Shown: positions 48,101 through 56,300 of the stretch, piece by piece
How the letters are laid out: the number at the start of each line of letters is the position of its first letter
Numbering within the stretch: position 1 is the first letter of the stretch
DNA from: Microbacterium hydrocarbonoxydans
GTDB taxonomy: Bacteria > Actinomycetota > Actinomycetes > Actinomycetales > Microbacteriaceae
DNA length: 64,000 nt
NCBI RefSeq assembly: GCF_900105205.1
Contig: NZ_FNSQ01000005.1
Span: 3,162,001-3,226,000 of the forward strand
Direction of reading: 5' to 3'
Translations under genes and position numbers: made by a program
The notes under the pieces: model-generated
Seen by the model: the letters and a program-made list of their open reading frames with translations, nothing else
Told to the model about the DNA's origin: nothing
Database searches by the model: none

Positions 48101-49835
48101 CGCCGTGTATCCGACCGCCCTGTCCGAGCAGCGCGTGCGCGATCACTTCGCCGCGAGCGGGCGCTCCGTCCCCGGTCGCGCACCGGTGGCGGCGTTCACG
48201 TCGACGACCGACAAGCTGAGCGTGGCGGTCGATGCGAGCACCTCGACGGACGCCGACGGAGGTCCGCTGGTCTACGCGTGGAACTTCGGTGACGGCACGC
48301 TCGCCACCGGCGCGACGGCCTCGCATGCCTACGCCGCCGGCGGGACCTACACGATCACCCTCAAGGTGACCGACAGCACGTCTCTGACGAACACTCTGAC
48401 CCGTTCGGTCACGGTGGCGGCCAACCAGGCTCCGACAGCGTCGATCAGCGCCACTGCCGATCACCTGGAGGTGGCGTTCGACGGCTCGGCATCGTCCGAC
48501 CCCGACGGCTCGATCGCCTCGTACACCTGGGACTTCGGAGACGGTGCGACCGGCACCGGGGTCACGGCATCGCACACGTACGCGACCGCCGGCACCTTCA
48601 CCGCCACCCTCACCGTGACCGACGACAGCGGGACCACCGCGACGACGACGCGGACCGTGACGACGACGCTGGCTCCGAACCAGGATCCGACCGCCGCCTT
48701 CACGACGGCGACGGATCTGCTCGAGCTCACGGTGAACGCCTCGACGTCCACGGACGCCGACGGCACCATCGAGTCGTACGCCTGGAACTTCGGCGACGGA
48801 TCAACCGGCAGCGGCGCCACGGCGACCCACTCCTACGCGAGCGTCGGCACCTACACGGTGCGCCTGACGGTCACGGACAACCGGGGCGGCACCGCAACCG
48901 TGACCCGCGACGTGACAGTCACGCAGAACGAGGCACCGGTCGCGGCCTTCACCACGTCGGTGGCGAATCTCGCGGTGTCGGTGAACGCCGGCGGATCCAC
49001 GGATGCGGACGGGTCGATCGCGTCCTACGCCTGGGACTTCGGCGACGGAGCCACCGACACCGGGGCGACCGTCTCGCACACCTATGCGGCCGGCGGCACG
49101 TACACCGTGACTCTGACCGTGAAGGACGACCGGGGCGCGACGAACACGACGACCAAGACCGTCACCGTCGCCGCACCGCAGGTCTGGGCGCAGGATGCGT
49201 TCACCCGCACGGCCACCAACGGCTGGGGCACCGCGACGACGACCGGCGGAGCGTGGACGATGTTCCCGTCCAGCGCGACCGCACTGAGCAAGTTCGCCGT
49301 CAACGGCACCGGAGGCACCGTCACGCTCTCGGCCGGGAACAACTACTCGGCATCGCTCGCCGGCTCCACGCCGTCGACGAACACCGAGGAGCGGTTCACC
49401 GTCGCCTTCAACCAGCCGTCGACCGGTGGCGGGTTCTACTTCTCGGCACTCGGACGCCAGATCGACAACGCCAACGACTACCGCGCGAAGTTCCGCGTGG
49501 CCTCGAACGGCGTGGTGTCCCTCTGGCTGACGAAGACGATCGCCGGTGTGGAGACGGTCCTGTCGTCGACCGCCGTTCCGGGTCTCTCGATCACGGCAGC
49601 CGACCAGCTGAGCGTGCGGTTCCAGGTGACGGGCACCAACCCCACCACCCTCAAGGCGAAGGTGTGGCGCACGGCCACGACCGAGCCGACGGCATGGACC
49701 CTGACCACCACCGACGCCACGGCGTCACTGCAGGTGCCCGGCTACGTCGGAGTGAACAGCTACCTGTCATCGAGCGCGACGGCCGTACCGGTGGTCTACA
49801 CCTACGACGACTTCTGGGCGGGACCCGCGCAGTAA
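45123..49835 (+). CDS. Giant secreted propeller-LamG-PKD protein 1
   Basis: The 1570-residue secreted protein, with no sortase motif or C-terminal helix, has these parts: signal peptide 1-40 (ASA); propeller-like region about 45-435 with repeated VYxxGxF...xxxAxFDxxTGxxxxWxP units; fibronectin-like region 440-555; two LamG-type domains about 565-782 and 805-1012, both with NDGQWHH; four PKD domains 1018-1350, each with WNFGDG or WDFGDG; and a C-terminal ~215-residue domain (1353-1570) shared with two neighbours. The ATG at 45123 follows GAGGAA. A likely role is binding the polysaccharide at the surface, which is inference. Confidence 0.88.
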   Translation: MTRTTRGADRLRRVIAVLATAATALATLAFIALPAESASAETAGQPDTVTADVLPTWQINGVVWSQAVAGNTVYVTGSFTKARPPGVAVGGPGEIDANNVFAFDITTGNPVPNFSHAFDGQGLVVRVTPDGKTVYFGGDFTAVDGQARAHVASFDVATGAMLDWAPRADGQVRGFAFAGDTVFVGGNFRSSGGQPRSELAAWSSATKSILPWAPSAAGDGFVWDMVMSPDSSRVIVGGSFTTLNGAAAYGMASVDASTGAALPWAATDRIKTAGLNGAISSLSTDGTQVYGTGYAFGAGATFEGTFAADPYTGSINWVNDCLGDTYGSFPQDGVLYSVSHKHDCSVVGAFGDTNPRSRWTKAIAESTNPTGVITKKDAYGWDFTGLPYTEQLNWYPDLEFGTYTSARQAAWSVTGNANYVVLGGEFPKVNNVAQQGLVRFGKKNVSPHAVGPVYNAGLTPAPYSNESGVVRVPFTSVWDRDNATITYDVFRSPSVKIATLTRTDGRFWTLPNLSITDSGQTPGAQVRYQVRAKDADGNVQWSAWSPYVTVSGTPTAAYRAAVRASEPSHYWRLDESTGTRLWDDAGDAPGTATGLTLGASGAMLNDSNPAVNSAGGSSPKMTTQDVSAAPAAVTVEAWVRTTSTSGGRIVGFGDSATGTSTSGITDRMLYLDNSGRANFAINDGSYRTVYSRSAVNDGQWHHIVGTVDGDGMQLFVDGRRVGRDQARTSPKIYNGYWRIGADQTNGLTNKPTSAGLSGRIDDVAVYSAALSQSDIQSHYLASGRASNWTAAPTDVYGAAVSTDAPDAYWRLDETASGTIVDSAVGGTTGNLSGTVTRGQSSAIGSGTATTFNGSSAMVVAQEAWNAPTTYSAELWFKTTTTRGGTLIGFGNTASGLSASYDRHVVMQNDGKIQFGSGQPQTTLVTPTAYNDGQWHHVVATQGAGGMKLWLDTQLVGSNSMAGSENYRGHWRIGADRTWGSTTSNYIAATIDEVAVYPTALSEQRVRDHFAASGRSVPGRAPVAAFTSTTDKLSVAVDASTSTDADGGPLVYAWNFGDGTLATGATASHAYAAGGTYTITLKVTDSTSLTNTLTRSVTVAANQAPTASISATADHLEVAFDGSASSDPDGSIASYTWDFGDGATGTGVTASHTYATAGTFTATLTVTDDSGTTATTTRTVTTTLAPNQDPTAAFTTATDLLELTVNASTSTDADGTIESYAWNFGDGSTGSGATATHSYASVGTYTVRLTVTDNRGGTATVTRDVTVTQNEAPVAAFTTSVANLAVSVNAGGSTDADGSIASYAWDFGDGATDTGATVSHTYAAGGTYTVTLTVKDDRGATNTTTKTVTVAAPQVWAQDAFTRTATNGWGTATTTGGAWTMFPSSATALSKFAVNGTGGTVTLSAGNNYSASLAGSTPSTNTEERFTVAFNQPSTGGGFYFSALGRQIDNANDYRAKFRVASNGVVSLWLTKTIAGVETVLSSTAVPGLSITAADQLSVRFQVTGTNPTTLKAKVWRTATTEPTAWTLTTTDATASLQVPGYVGVNSYLSSSATAVPVVYTYDDFWAGPAQ

Positions 49836-49847
49836 CTCCGAGGGGTA

Positions 49848-49897
49848 GGACATGACGGAGGGCCGAGGCGTTCACGCCTCGGCCCTCCGTCATGTCC
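49848..49897. terminator. Very strong bidirectional terminator
   Basis: A perfect 23-bp stem closed by a TTCA tetraloop lies between the convergent giant-1 and beta-helix genes. The stem begins GGACATGACGGAGGG and ends GAGGCG before the loop. Confidence 0.9.
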
Positions 49898-49927
49898 GCC
49901 GAACCTTCGCGGAACGGGAAGCGGGGA

Positions 49928-52465
49928 TCAGGGGAAGCGGGCCCCGATCGACGGGCTCACTGCGCCGAGGATCGCCGACACAGCCGCGGGGATGCTCCGT
50001 GGTGCCGCCGTGATGCCGGGCAAGAGGCGACCCGATCGGTCCGTGGCCGGACGACCCTCGACGGCCGTCGAGTTCGCATCCTGCCCTGTCGTGCTCCGGT
50101 AGGTCGCCCATGTCGAGAAGACGTACGGGTTCACATTCGCCGTACCCCGCGACCAGATGACGAACCACGTCGGGGCGGCAGCGCCATTGCGCTGGACCAC
50201 GTTCCCGTCGGTCCGGATGTTGAGCTGGGCTGGCGTGTACCGATGGGTGTAGTCCTCGACGCACACCGTGCAGTTGCCGGCACTCTCACCCACGACGTTG
50301 TTCCCCATCGAGATGTCGCGGATGAGCCACGGCATCGTCGGGTCGGGGAACGGGCGCCGGGCGTTGTGACCGGGTACCGACGCATCGGTGGCGCTGCGAC
50401 TGTCCTGCACGATGTTGACGGCGCGGTCGCCGCCGATGATCGTGTTGTTCCAGAGGTTGACGCCACCGGTGTTGTTGATCTTCACGCCGTTGCCGACGTT
50501 GCGCAGGACCAGATTGTTCACGAAGTCGATCTTCTGAGACAGCTCGAGGAATGCGCCGGCGCCCCGGTTCTCGATGATGTCGGAACCGGTGATCCGCACG
50601 TCGTACACCGCCTGGTCGAGCCAGACCCCGGGTCCGTCGTTGCGCAGCAGCGCCGCGTCGGTGATCGTCACCCCGCGGGACTTGGCGATCTTGACCCCAC
50701 CTGACACGGGCGACGTGTTGAAGTGCTCGGCGTTGTTCTCGACGGCGAGGAGATCGTCGATGACGAGCGCATCGGCGTAGTTGGCGCCGAGCCCCATCAG
50801 CCCGTTGCGGGCGAGGGTCACGTCGCGGATGGTCGCGTTCGAGGACCCGACGAACAGCCCCGTCGACGCGTTGTCGTAGATGACGACGTTCTCGAGGGTC
50901 GCCCGCGGCGCCTCCACGGTCACGGCACCCATCATCCAGACCGACGTCGCGTAGTTGCGAACTCCGATGCCCCGCACGACTGCGCCTTCGCCTCGCAGCG
51001 AGAGCGCCTTGGTCAGGGTCGAGGTCCGGACGCTGTGGCCGGCCGGATCGCTGCCGAGGTAGAGACGGTCGTTCGCGACGTCGGTGAAGAAGGTGCCGGC
51101 CTTGAGCGCGGCGAGCGACGCCACCTCGGTCTGGGCGACGCCGTCGATCCAGACCTGCTCGGGGTGAGCGGCCATGGGATGCGCGGCGTTCAGCCACCGC
51201 CACCCTGCCGCAGTGCCGTCCGCCTCGCCCCGCGTGAAGGACGGAGTGGAGTCGAAGTCGTACTTCCAGTCGGCGCTGAACCAGCGACCTCCCGAGCTCT
51301 GCCAATTGCTCGCAGCGGAGGACCCGTCGAACCAGACGGCCTCACCGGGGTAGGACTGGATCGTCAGCTTCTTGCCCGACGGGATGACGACCGACTCATG
51401 GTAGGTACCGCCTCGCAGCACGAGAGTCGCGCCGGACGCCGCGCGGTCGACGGCGCTCTGCACGCTCGCGAACGGGGCTTCGGCGGAACCCGACCCACCG
51501 CTCGTCGCGCCGACTCTCACGAAGAGCGCTCCGGCCGGTACGGGGTAGTTCGTCGAACCGACGACTGCAGATCCGGCAGCGGTGCGCGTGCCCGCCACGT
51601 TCCAGACGGGCGCACCGCCCGCAGGCTTCGTCGGTGTGGTCGGCGTGGTTGGTGTCGTCGGCGTCGTGGGCGTCGTGGGCGTGGTGGGTGTCGTCGGCGT
51701 GGTCGGCGTGGTCGGAGTCGTGGGCGTCGTCGGAGTCGCCTCCTCCTTCGCCGTCACCCGGAGGTCGTCGAACAGCACGGGCAGCGCCGGCGTGCTGCGC
51801 GAGACGTAGAGCCGCACACCGGTCCGGCCTTCCGCGGTCAGCCGCTTCGCCGCACGGTCGGTCACAGAGAGCTTCCATGCCGAGGGCTTCGTTCCCGCTG
51901 CGCTCACTCGTGCATCGATCTTCACGGCATCCGTTCCCGCGAGACGGGTCTCGAGTACGAACGGAACTCCCGCCTTGACCCGGAGCTCGGGGACCCAGGT
52001 GTAGCCGAGGGTCGTCTGCACGCCGGCATTGACCCGGAGCGTCTCGAGCAGCACGACGCCCTTCGGATCGACGCGCACCTGCGTCTGGTAGAAGCCGTCG
52101 GCGGTGAGTCGGGACTGCAGACTCATGTACACGCCGGAACCGGACTTCGGCAGCTTCGGCAGGGTGAACACCGTCGATTGCGTGGAATCGGCGACGGACA
52201 GTCCGATCGGACGCGCGGACACGGTGGCACCCGGTGCTGCGGCGTTGAGCTTGGCGGTCCCGTTGGCCACGGAGACCGAGGCGACCGGCGACGCGTCATA
52301 GGTCGTTCCGTCTGGCGAGGAGCCGAGGCCCTTGGCCACGGTTCGTGTCATCGAGTCCTGCACGAGGACCACGTCCGTCGTCTCCGCCGCAGCGGGCGCG
52401 ACGACGGCCAGAGGGAGTAACAGTGCGGATAAGGATGCGATCAGGGGGAGGGTACTTTTACGCAT
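49928..52465 (-). CDS. Secreted right-handed beta-helix protein with shared jelly-roll-like domain
   Basis: The 845-residue protein has a signal peptide of about 27 residues ending PAAAE. Next comes a ~200-residue domain homologous to the C-terminus of the giant proteins (VLVQDSMTRTVAKGLG ... LPVLFDDLRV), then a linker of about 12 TPT units. A ~530-residue parallel beta-helix follows, starting SVQSAVDRAASGATLVLRGGTYHES with repeated N/D ladders. Such helices bind or cleave polysaccharide as lyases or hydrolases. I could not place catalytic residues. The start at 52465 follows GGAGAG. Confidence 0.87.
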   Translation of the reverse strand: MRKSTLPLIASLSALLLPLAVVAPAAAETTDVVLVQDSMTRTVAKGLGSSPDGTTYDASPVASVSVANGTAKLNAAAPGATVSARPIGLSVADSTQSTVFTLPKLPKSGSGVYMSLQSRLTADGFYQTQVRVDPKGVVLLETLRVNAGVQTTLGYTWVPELRVKAGVPFVLETRLAGTDAVKIDARVSAAGTKPSAWKLSVTDRAAKRLTAEGRTGVRLYVSRSTPALPVLFDDLRVTAKEEATPTTPTTPTTPTTPTTPTTPTTPTTPTTPTTPTTPTKPAGGAPVWNVAGTRTAAGSAVVGSTNYPVPAGALFVRVGATSGGSGSAEAPFASVQSAVDRAASGATLVLRGGTYHESVVIPSGKKLTIQSYPGEAVWFDGSSAASNWQSSGGRWFSADWKYDFDSTPSFTRGEADGTAAGWRWLNAAHPMAAHPEQVWIDGVAQTEVASLAALKAGTFFTDVANDRLYLGSDPAGHSVRTSTLTKALSLRGEGAVVRGIGVRNYATSVWMMGAVTVEAPRATLENVVIYDNASTGLFVGSSNATIRDVTLARNGLMGLGANYADALVIDDLLAVENNAEHFNTSPVSGGVKIAKSRGVTITDAALLRNDGPGVWLDQAVYDVRITGSDIIENRGAGAFLELSQKIDFVNNLVLRNVGNGVKINNTGGVNLWNNTIIGGDRAVNIVQDSRSATDASVPGHNARRPFPDPTMPWLIRDISMGNNVVGESAGNCTVCVEDYTHRYTPAQLNIRTDGNVVQRNGAAAPTWFVIWSRGTANVNPYVFSTWATYRSTTGQDANSTAVEGRPATDRSGRLLPGITAAPRSIPAAVSAILGAVSPSIGARFP
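51630..51740 (-). repeat. 9-bp microsatellite encoding a TPT linker
   Basis: About 12 copies of a degenerate 9-bp unit of the form GTNGGNGTN (plus strand) encode Thr-Pro-Thr repeats. Copy-number change would keep the frame and alter only linker length between the two domains. Confidence 0.92.
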
Positions 52466-52636
52466 GAGGGGAGGCTCTCCGATGTGCTTCTCGGTACTGC
52501 AGGTTCGGGTAGGCAGTATCGACATCCGACTTCGGTGGCGGATGATAGTAGACCATAGCCTGGAAACCGTCGGCAGTTCCTGAGGATCAGCTGATATCGA
52601 TTGAATAACTGTCCGCGAGCGCCGCCTCCTTCCGGT

Positions 52637-53353
52637 TCAGCCCAGCGCGGACATCTTCCGGAACCATATGGCCAGCCCCGCCCCGAGGTACAGCAGTGCC
52701 GCCAGGGCGAGGAGGCTATATACCAGCATGAACGCTGGCGGCCAGCCCCACAGCACGAAGGCGAGGCAGAGGACGCCGTAGTCCGTCGGCAACCCGAGAA
52801 GCGACCGTCCGAGTGAGAAGCCGCCTGCCTGGGCGGCCTGAGGCACTCCGCGCTTGCCTCTCAGAAGATCGTTCAGGATCATCCCGAAGAAGGTGACCGT
52901 CGAGATCACCGCGAAGCCGAGCGGAACCAGCAGCCAGAGCTCCGACGGCAGCGGGAAGAACCGGTACCACCCGATTGCGACCGCGATCGGCAGGGCCACG
53001 AGCTTCGTGGAGTCGAGCACATGATCGAGCCACTCCCCTGCGAGCGAACCTCCGCCTCGCAGGCGCGCGACCTGGCCGTCAGCACTGTCCCAGGCGTAGC
53101 CGATGGCGAGGAGCAGCCACACGACCACGCCGAGGACGATCGAGGGCGGCACCGTGGCCAGCAGGACGATCCCGGTGAAGGTGAACGCCGCACTGATCAG
53201 GGAGACCTGGTTGGGCACGAGACCGACGGTGAACGCACCGGCGGCGATCACCCTTCCGACCGGACGGTTGACGAACACCGAGTAGGCGGGGGCCCCACGG
53301 GCCCTGCCCTTCTGCGCTGCAGCGAGGCTCCGGTACGAATCTGCGAAAGTCAG
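52637..53353 (-). CDS. CDP-alcohol phosphatidyltransferase, probable CTG start
   Basis: This membrane enzyme joins a CDP-linked lipid or alcohol to a second alcohol. The signature DSADGQVARLRGGGSLAGEWLDHVLD fits D(x)2DG(x)2AR(x)nG(x)3D(x)3D, and about six helices follow. Conventional start rules give 213 residues from a GTG at 53278. However, the frame continues upstream through family-like sequence (ADSYRSLAAAQKG) to a CTG at 53353, which overlaps the giant-2 stop as CTGA and has GAGGAG 8 bases upstream. I therefore give 238 residues. The substrate is unknown; its place in the locus suggests a phospho-polyol decoration or a special lipid. Confidence 0.85.
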   Translation of the reverse strand: MTFADSYRSLAAAQKGRARGAPAYSVFVNRPVGRVIAAGAFTVGLVPNQVSLISAAFTFTGIVLLATVPPSIVLGVVVWLLLAIGYAWDSADGQVARLRGGGSLAGEWLDHVLDSTKLVALPIAVAIGWYRFFPLPSELWLLVPLGFAVISTVTFFGMILNDLLRGKRGVPQAAQAGGFSLGRSLLGLPTDYGVLCLAFVLWGWPPAFMLVYSLLALAALLYLGAGLAIWFRKMSALG

Positions 53354-56300
53354 GGGGTCACTCCTCGAGCTCGGAAGTCATCGAATGTCAGGGTGTACGG
53401 GACACTGCTGAACCCGGATCCCGCATAGGTCGAGATCCCGATGTGGCCTGCGGTCTGCAGGCCGGCCGTGGAATCGGTCGTGCTCAGCTGCCAGGCAGCC
53501 GGTTCGGTCGTTCCCGCCGCCCAGATCTTACTCCGCAGCGTGGTCGTGCCGACCCCGAACGCCTGCACGCGCACGTTATATATCGTTCCGGCGGCGAACG
53601 TGAAGCCGGCCATGTTCTGCGAGACCAGTGCCGTGCCCCCTCGGGCCAGCTGGGCCGTGACCGACCCGTCGGCCCCGATCAGCCATCGAGCCCGGTAGTC
53701 ATCCGCACCGACGACGCGGGCGAGGGCTGCGACGTAGACGCGCGCTCCGGCCGGCAGCGCAGGGGCGGAGACCGTGAAGGTGAGGTCCGTGCTGGTCGAC
53801 GTCGCGGAGTTCAGCGTCGCCGTGCGGGTCTGGCCCGCCGCCTGCGTCGTGAACTTCGCCGCGCCGTTGTCGATCGCGACGTTCGCCGCACTGCTGGTCT
53901 GCGCCCAGGCGCCCCCGGTCTGCGCCGTGCCCAGCAGGCCGTTCGCCCGACCGAAGTCGTCGGCGGCGAAGGCGGCGCCGGCCGGAGCCGTCACCGTCAC
54001 GGACTTCGTCACGGTGTTCACCGCTCCGTCGTCGTCGGTCACCGTGAGGGTCACCGTGTATGTGCCGGCTGCGGCATACGGGTGCGAGGCTGTCGCTCCG
54101 GTCCCGGTCGTCCCATCGCCGAAGTTCCACGCATACGAGGCGATCGTGCCGTCAGGGTCCGTCGACGCCGACGCGTCGACGGCCACGGTGAGGTCGGTCG
54201 GCGAGGCCGTGAACGAGGCCACGGGGCTCTGGTTCCCCGGGACCGCCGTGACGGTCACGGGCTTCGTGATCGCCGCGGTCGCTCCCTTGTCGTCCGTCAC
54301 AGTCAGGGTGACCTGGTACGTACCGGCCGCAGCATACGTGTGCGCGGCTGGCGTGGCCCCGGTGCCCGTCGTCCCATCGCCGAAGTTCCAGGCGTAGCCG
54401 GCGATCGTGCCGTCGGCATCCGTCGAGGACGATCCGTTCACGGTCGCGGCGAGGCCGCTGACCGAACTCGTGAAGGCCGCCGTCGGCGCCTGGTTCGTCG
54501 GAGGCGTCGGACCACCGGTGGTGGAGCCTGCCCAGAAGTTGTCGAACCGGGTCTGGAACGGGACGTTGGTGACAGAGCCACCCAGGTACACGCCGATGCC
54601 GACATGCCCTGCCGTCTGCAGACCGGCCGTCGAGCTGGTCGTGGTCGAGGTCCACGCGGCGGGCTCCGAGGTCCCGACCTTCCATACCTTCGCCCTGATG
54701 GTCGTCGGAGAGGTGCCGGTCGCCTCGGTGCGCACGTGGAGCGCATCACCGGCGCTGACCGTGAGTCCGGTCGGGACCGTCGTGAGGACCGTCGTGCTCT
54801 GCTGCAGCTGCAGCTGGACGCCGCCGGTCGGCGAGACGATCACACGGGACCTGTAGTCCTCGGTACCGACCCGACGCGCGGCCACGGTGTAGTAGGCGCT
54901 GCCGCCCGTCGGAAGCTGCGGGAGGACGACATCCACGTCCACCGCGGTGTCCGTCGACGAGACCCCGGTGAGGTACGCGTACCGTTGCGCGCCTCCGGCC
55001 TGCTGCAGCAGGGCTGCGTAGGCGCCGCTGACGAGGTAGTTGGAGGCCGTGTTCGACAGCGTCCACGCTCCCCCGGTGTTCGCGGTGCCGAGGCCGCTCG
55101 CGACGGTCCGGTTGAACGAGTCCGAGGCGTAGGTCACCGCACCGACCGGAGCCGTCACCGTGATCGATGCCGTCTTCTGCGTCGTGGCACCCTGGTCATC
55201 GGTCACCGTGAGGGTGATGGTGTTCGTGCCTGCTGCGGCGTACGTGTGCGATGCGGTCTTGCCCGATCCCGCTGCCGTCCCGTCGCCCCAGTTCCAGGAG
55301 TAGCCGGCGATGGTGCCGTCGGTGTCCTGCGAGGCGCTGGCGTCGACGTCGACCTTGAGGTCGGTCGCGGCCGAGGTGAACGACGCCACGGGAGCCTGGT
55401 TGGCCACCGCTTCGACGATCGTGGTCTCGGTATCGCTCGCGCCCTTGTCGTCGGTGACGGTGAGCGTCACGGTGTACGAGCCTGCGACCGCGTATGTGTG
55501 CGTCGCGGTGGCTCCGGACCCGGCAGGTGTTCCGTCGCCCCAGTTCCAGCTGTAGCTCGCGATGGTGCCGTCCGCGTCGGTCGAGCCCGACGCGTTGACC
55601 GCGAGGGCGAGCTTCGTGACCGCCGACGTGAAGCTGGCGTTCGGCGCGATGTTCGCCGGAGCGCCCGTCGTTCCCAGCGCGTAGTGCTGCGAGACGGTCG
55701 TGTCCGAGATCGGCGCGAGATAGACGGCGACCTCGTCGATCGCACCGTCGAACTCCCAGTCACCAGGACCCCAGGTGACGTCTCCGCCCACGTGCCAGTA
55801 CCCGGTGTAGTCCTGGGCGTTGGTCTGGCCGTTCGAGCCCTGCAGCACGCCGTCGACGTAGAGCCGCATGCCGGTCGCGCCCTGTGTGGCGACGACCTGA
55901 TGCCACTGCCCGTCGTTGTACGACGCGGATGTCTGCAGCGTCTCGGCGAAGCCGACCCAGACGCCGTAGATGAGCTTGCCGTCCGGCGTCATGTAGACGT
56001 GGCGGTCATACCCCGACGAGTTCCCGTCGGAGCTGTTCCCAAACCCGATGATCTTGCCGCCGGTGGTCGTGTCCGTCTTGAACCAGGCCTCGAGCGAGTA
56101 CGACCTCGGGTTCGAGAACGAGTTCTGGCTGATGACCTGTCCGCCCTCGAACGATGCGGCCTGGTTGCTGACCCCTTCGAGGGCTCCGTTCGCGCCCTTG
56201 GCGACCGCGCCGAAGTAGTTGCCCTTCTGGTTGTAGCCGGAGGCATCGGCGGCCACGCTGCCCGTGGACTCGCCGAGGCGCCAGTACAGCGCGGGATCGG

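Noticed and set aside
51630..51740. CRISPR-like direct repeats
   Set aside because: The repeats are 9 bp, adjacent without spacers, and in frame inside a protein linker.
50723..52420. 565-aa plus-strand frame opposite the beta-helix gene
   Set aside because: Its Arg/Gly repeats are the reverse reading of the TPT repeats; it has no independent coding evidence.
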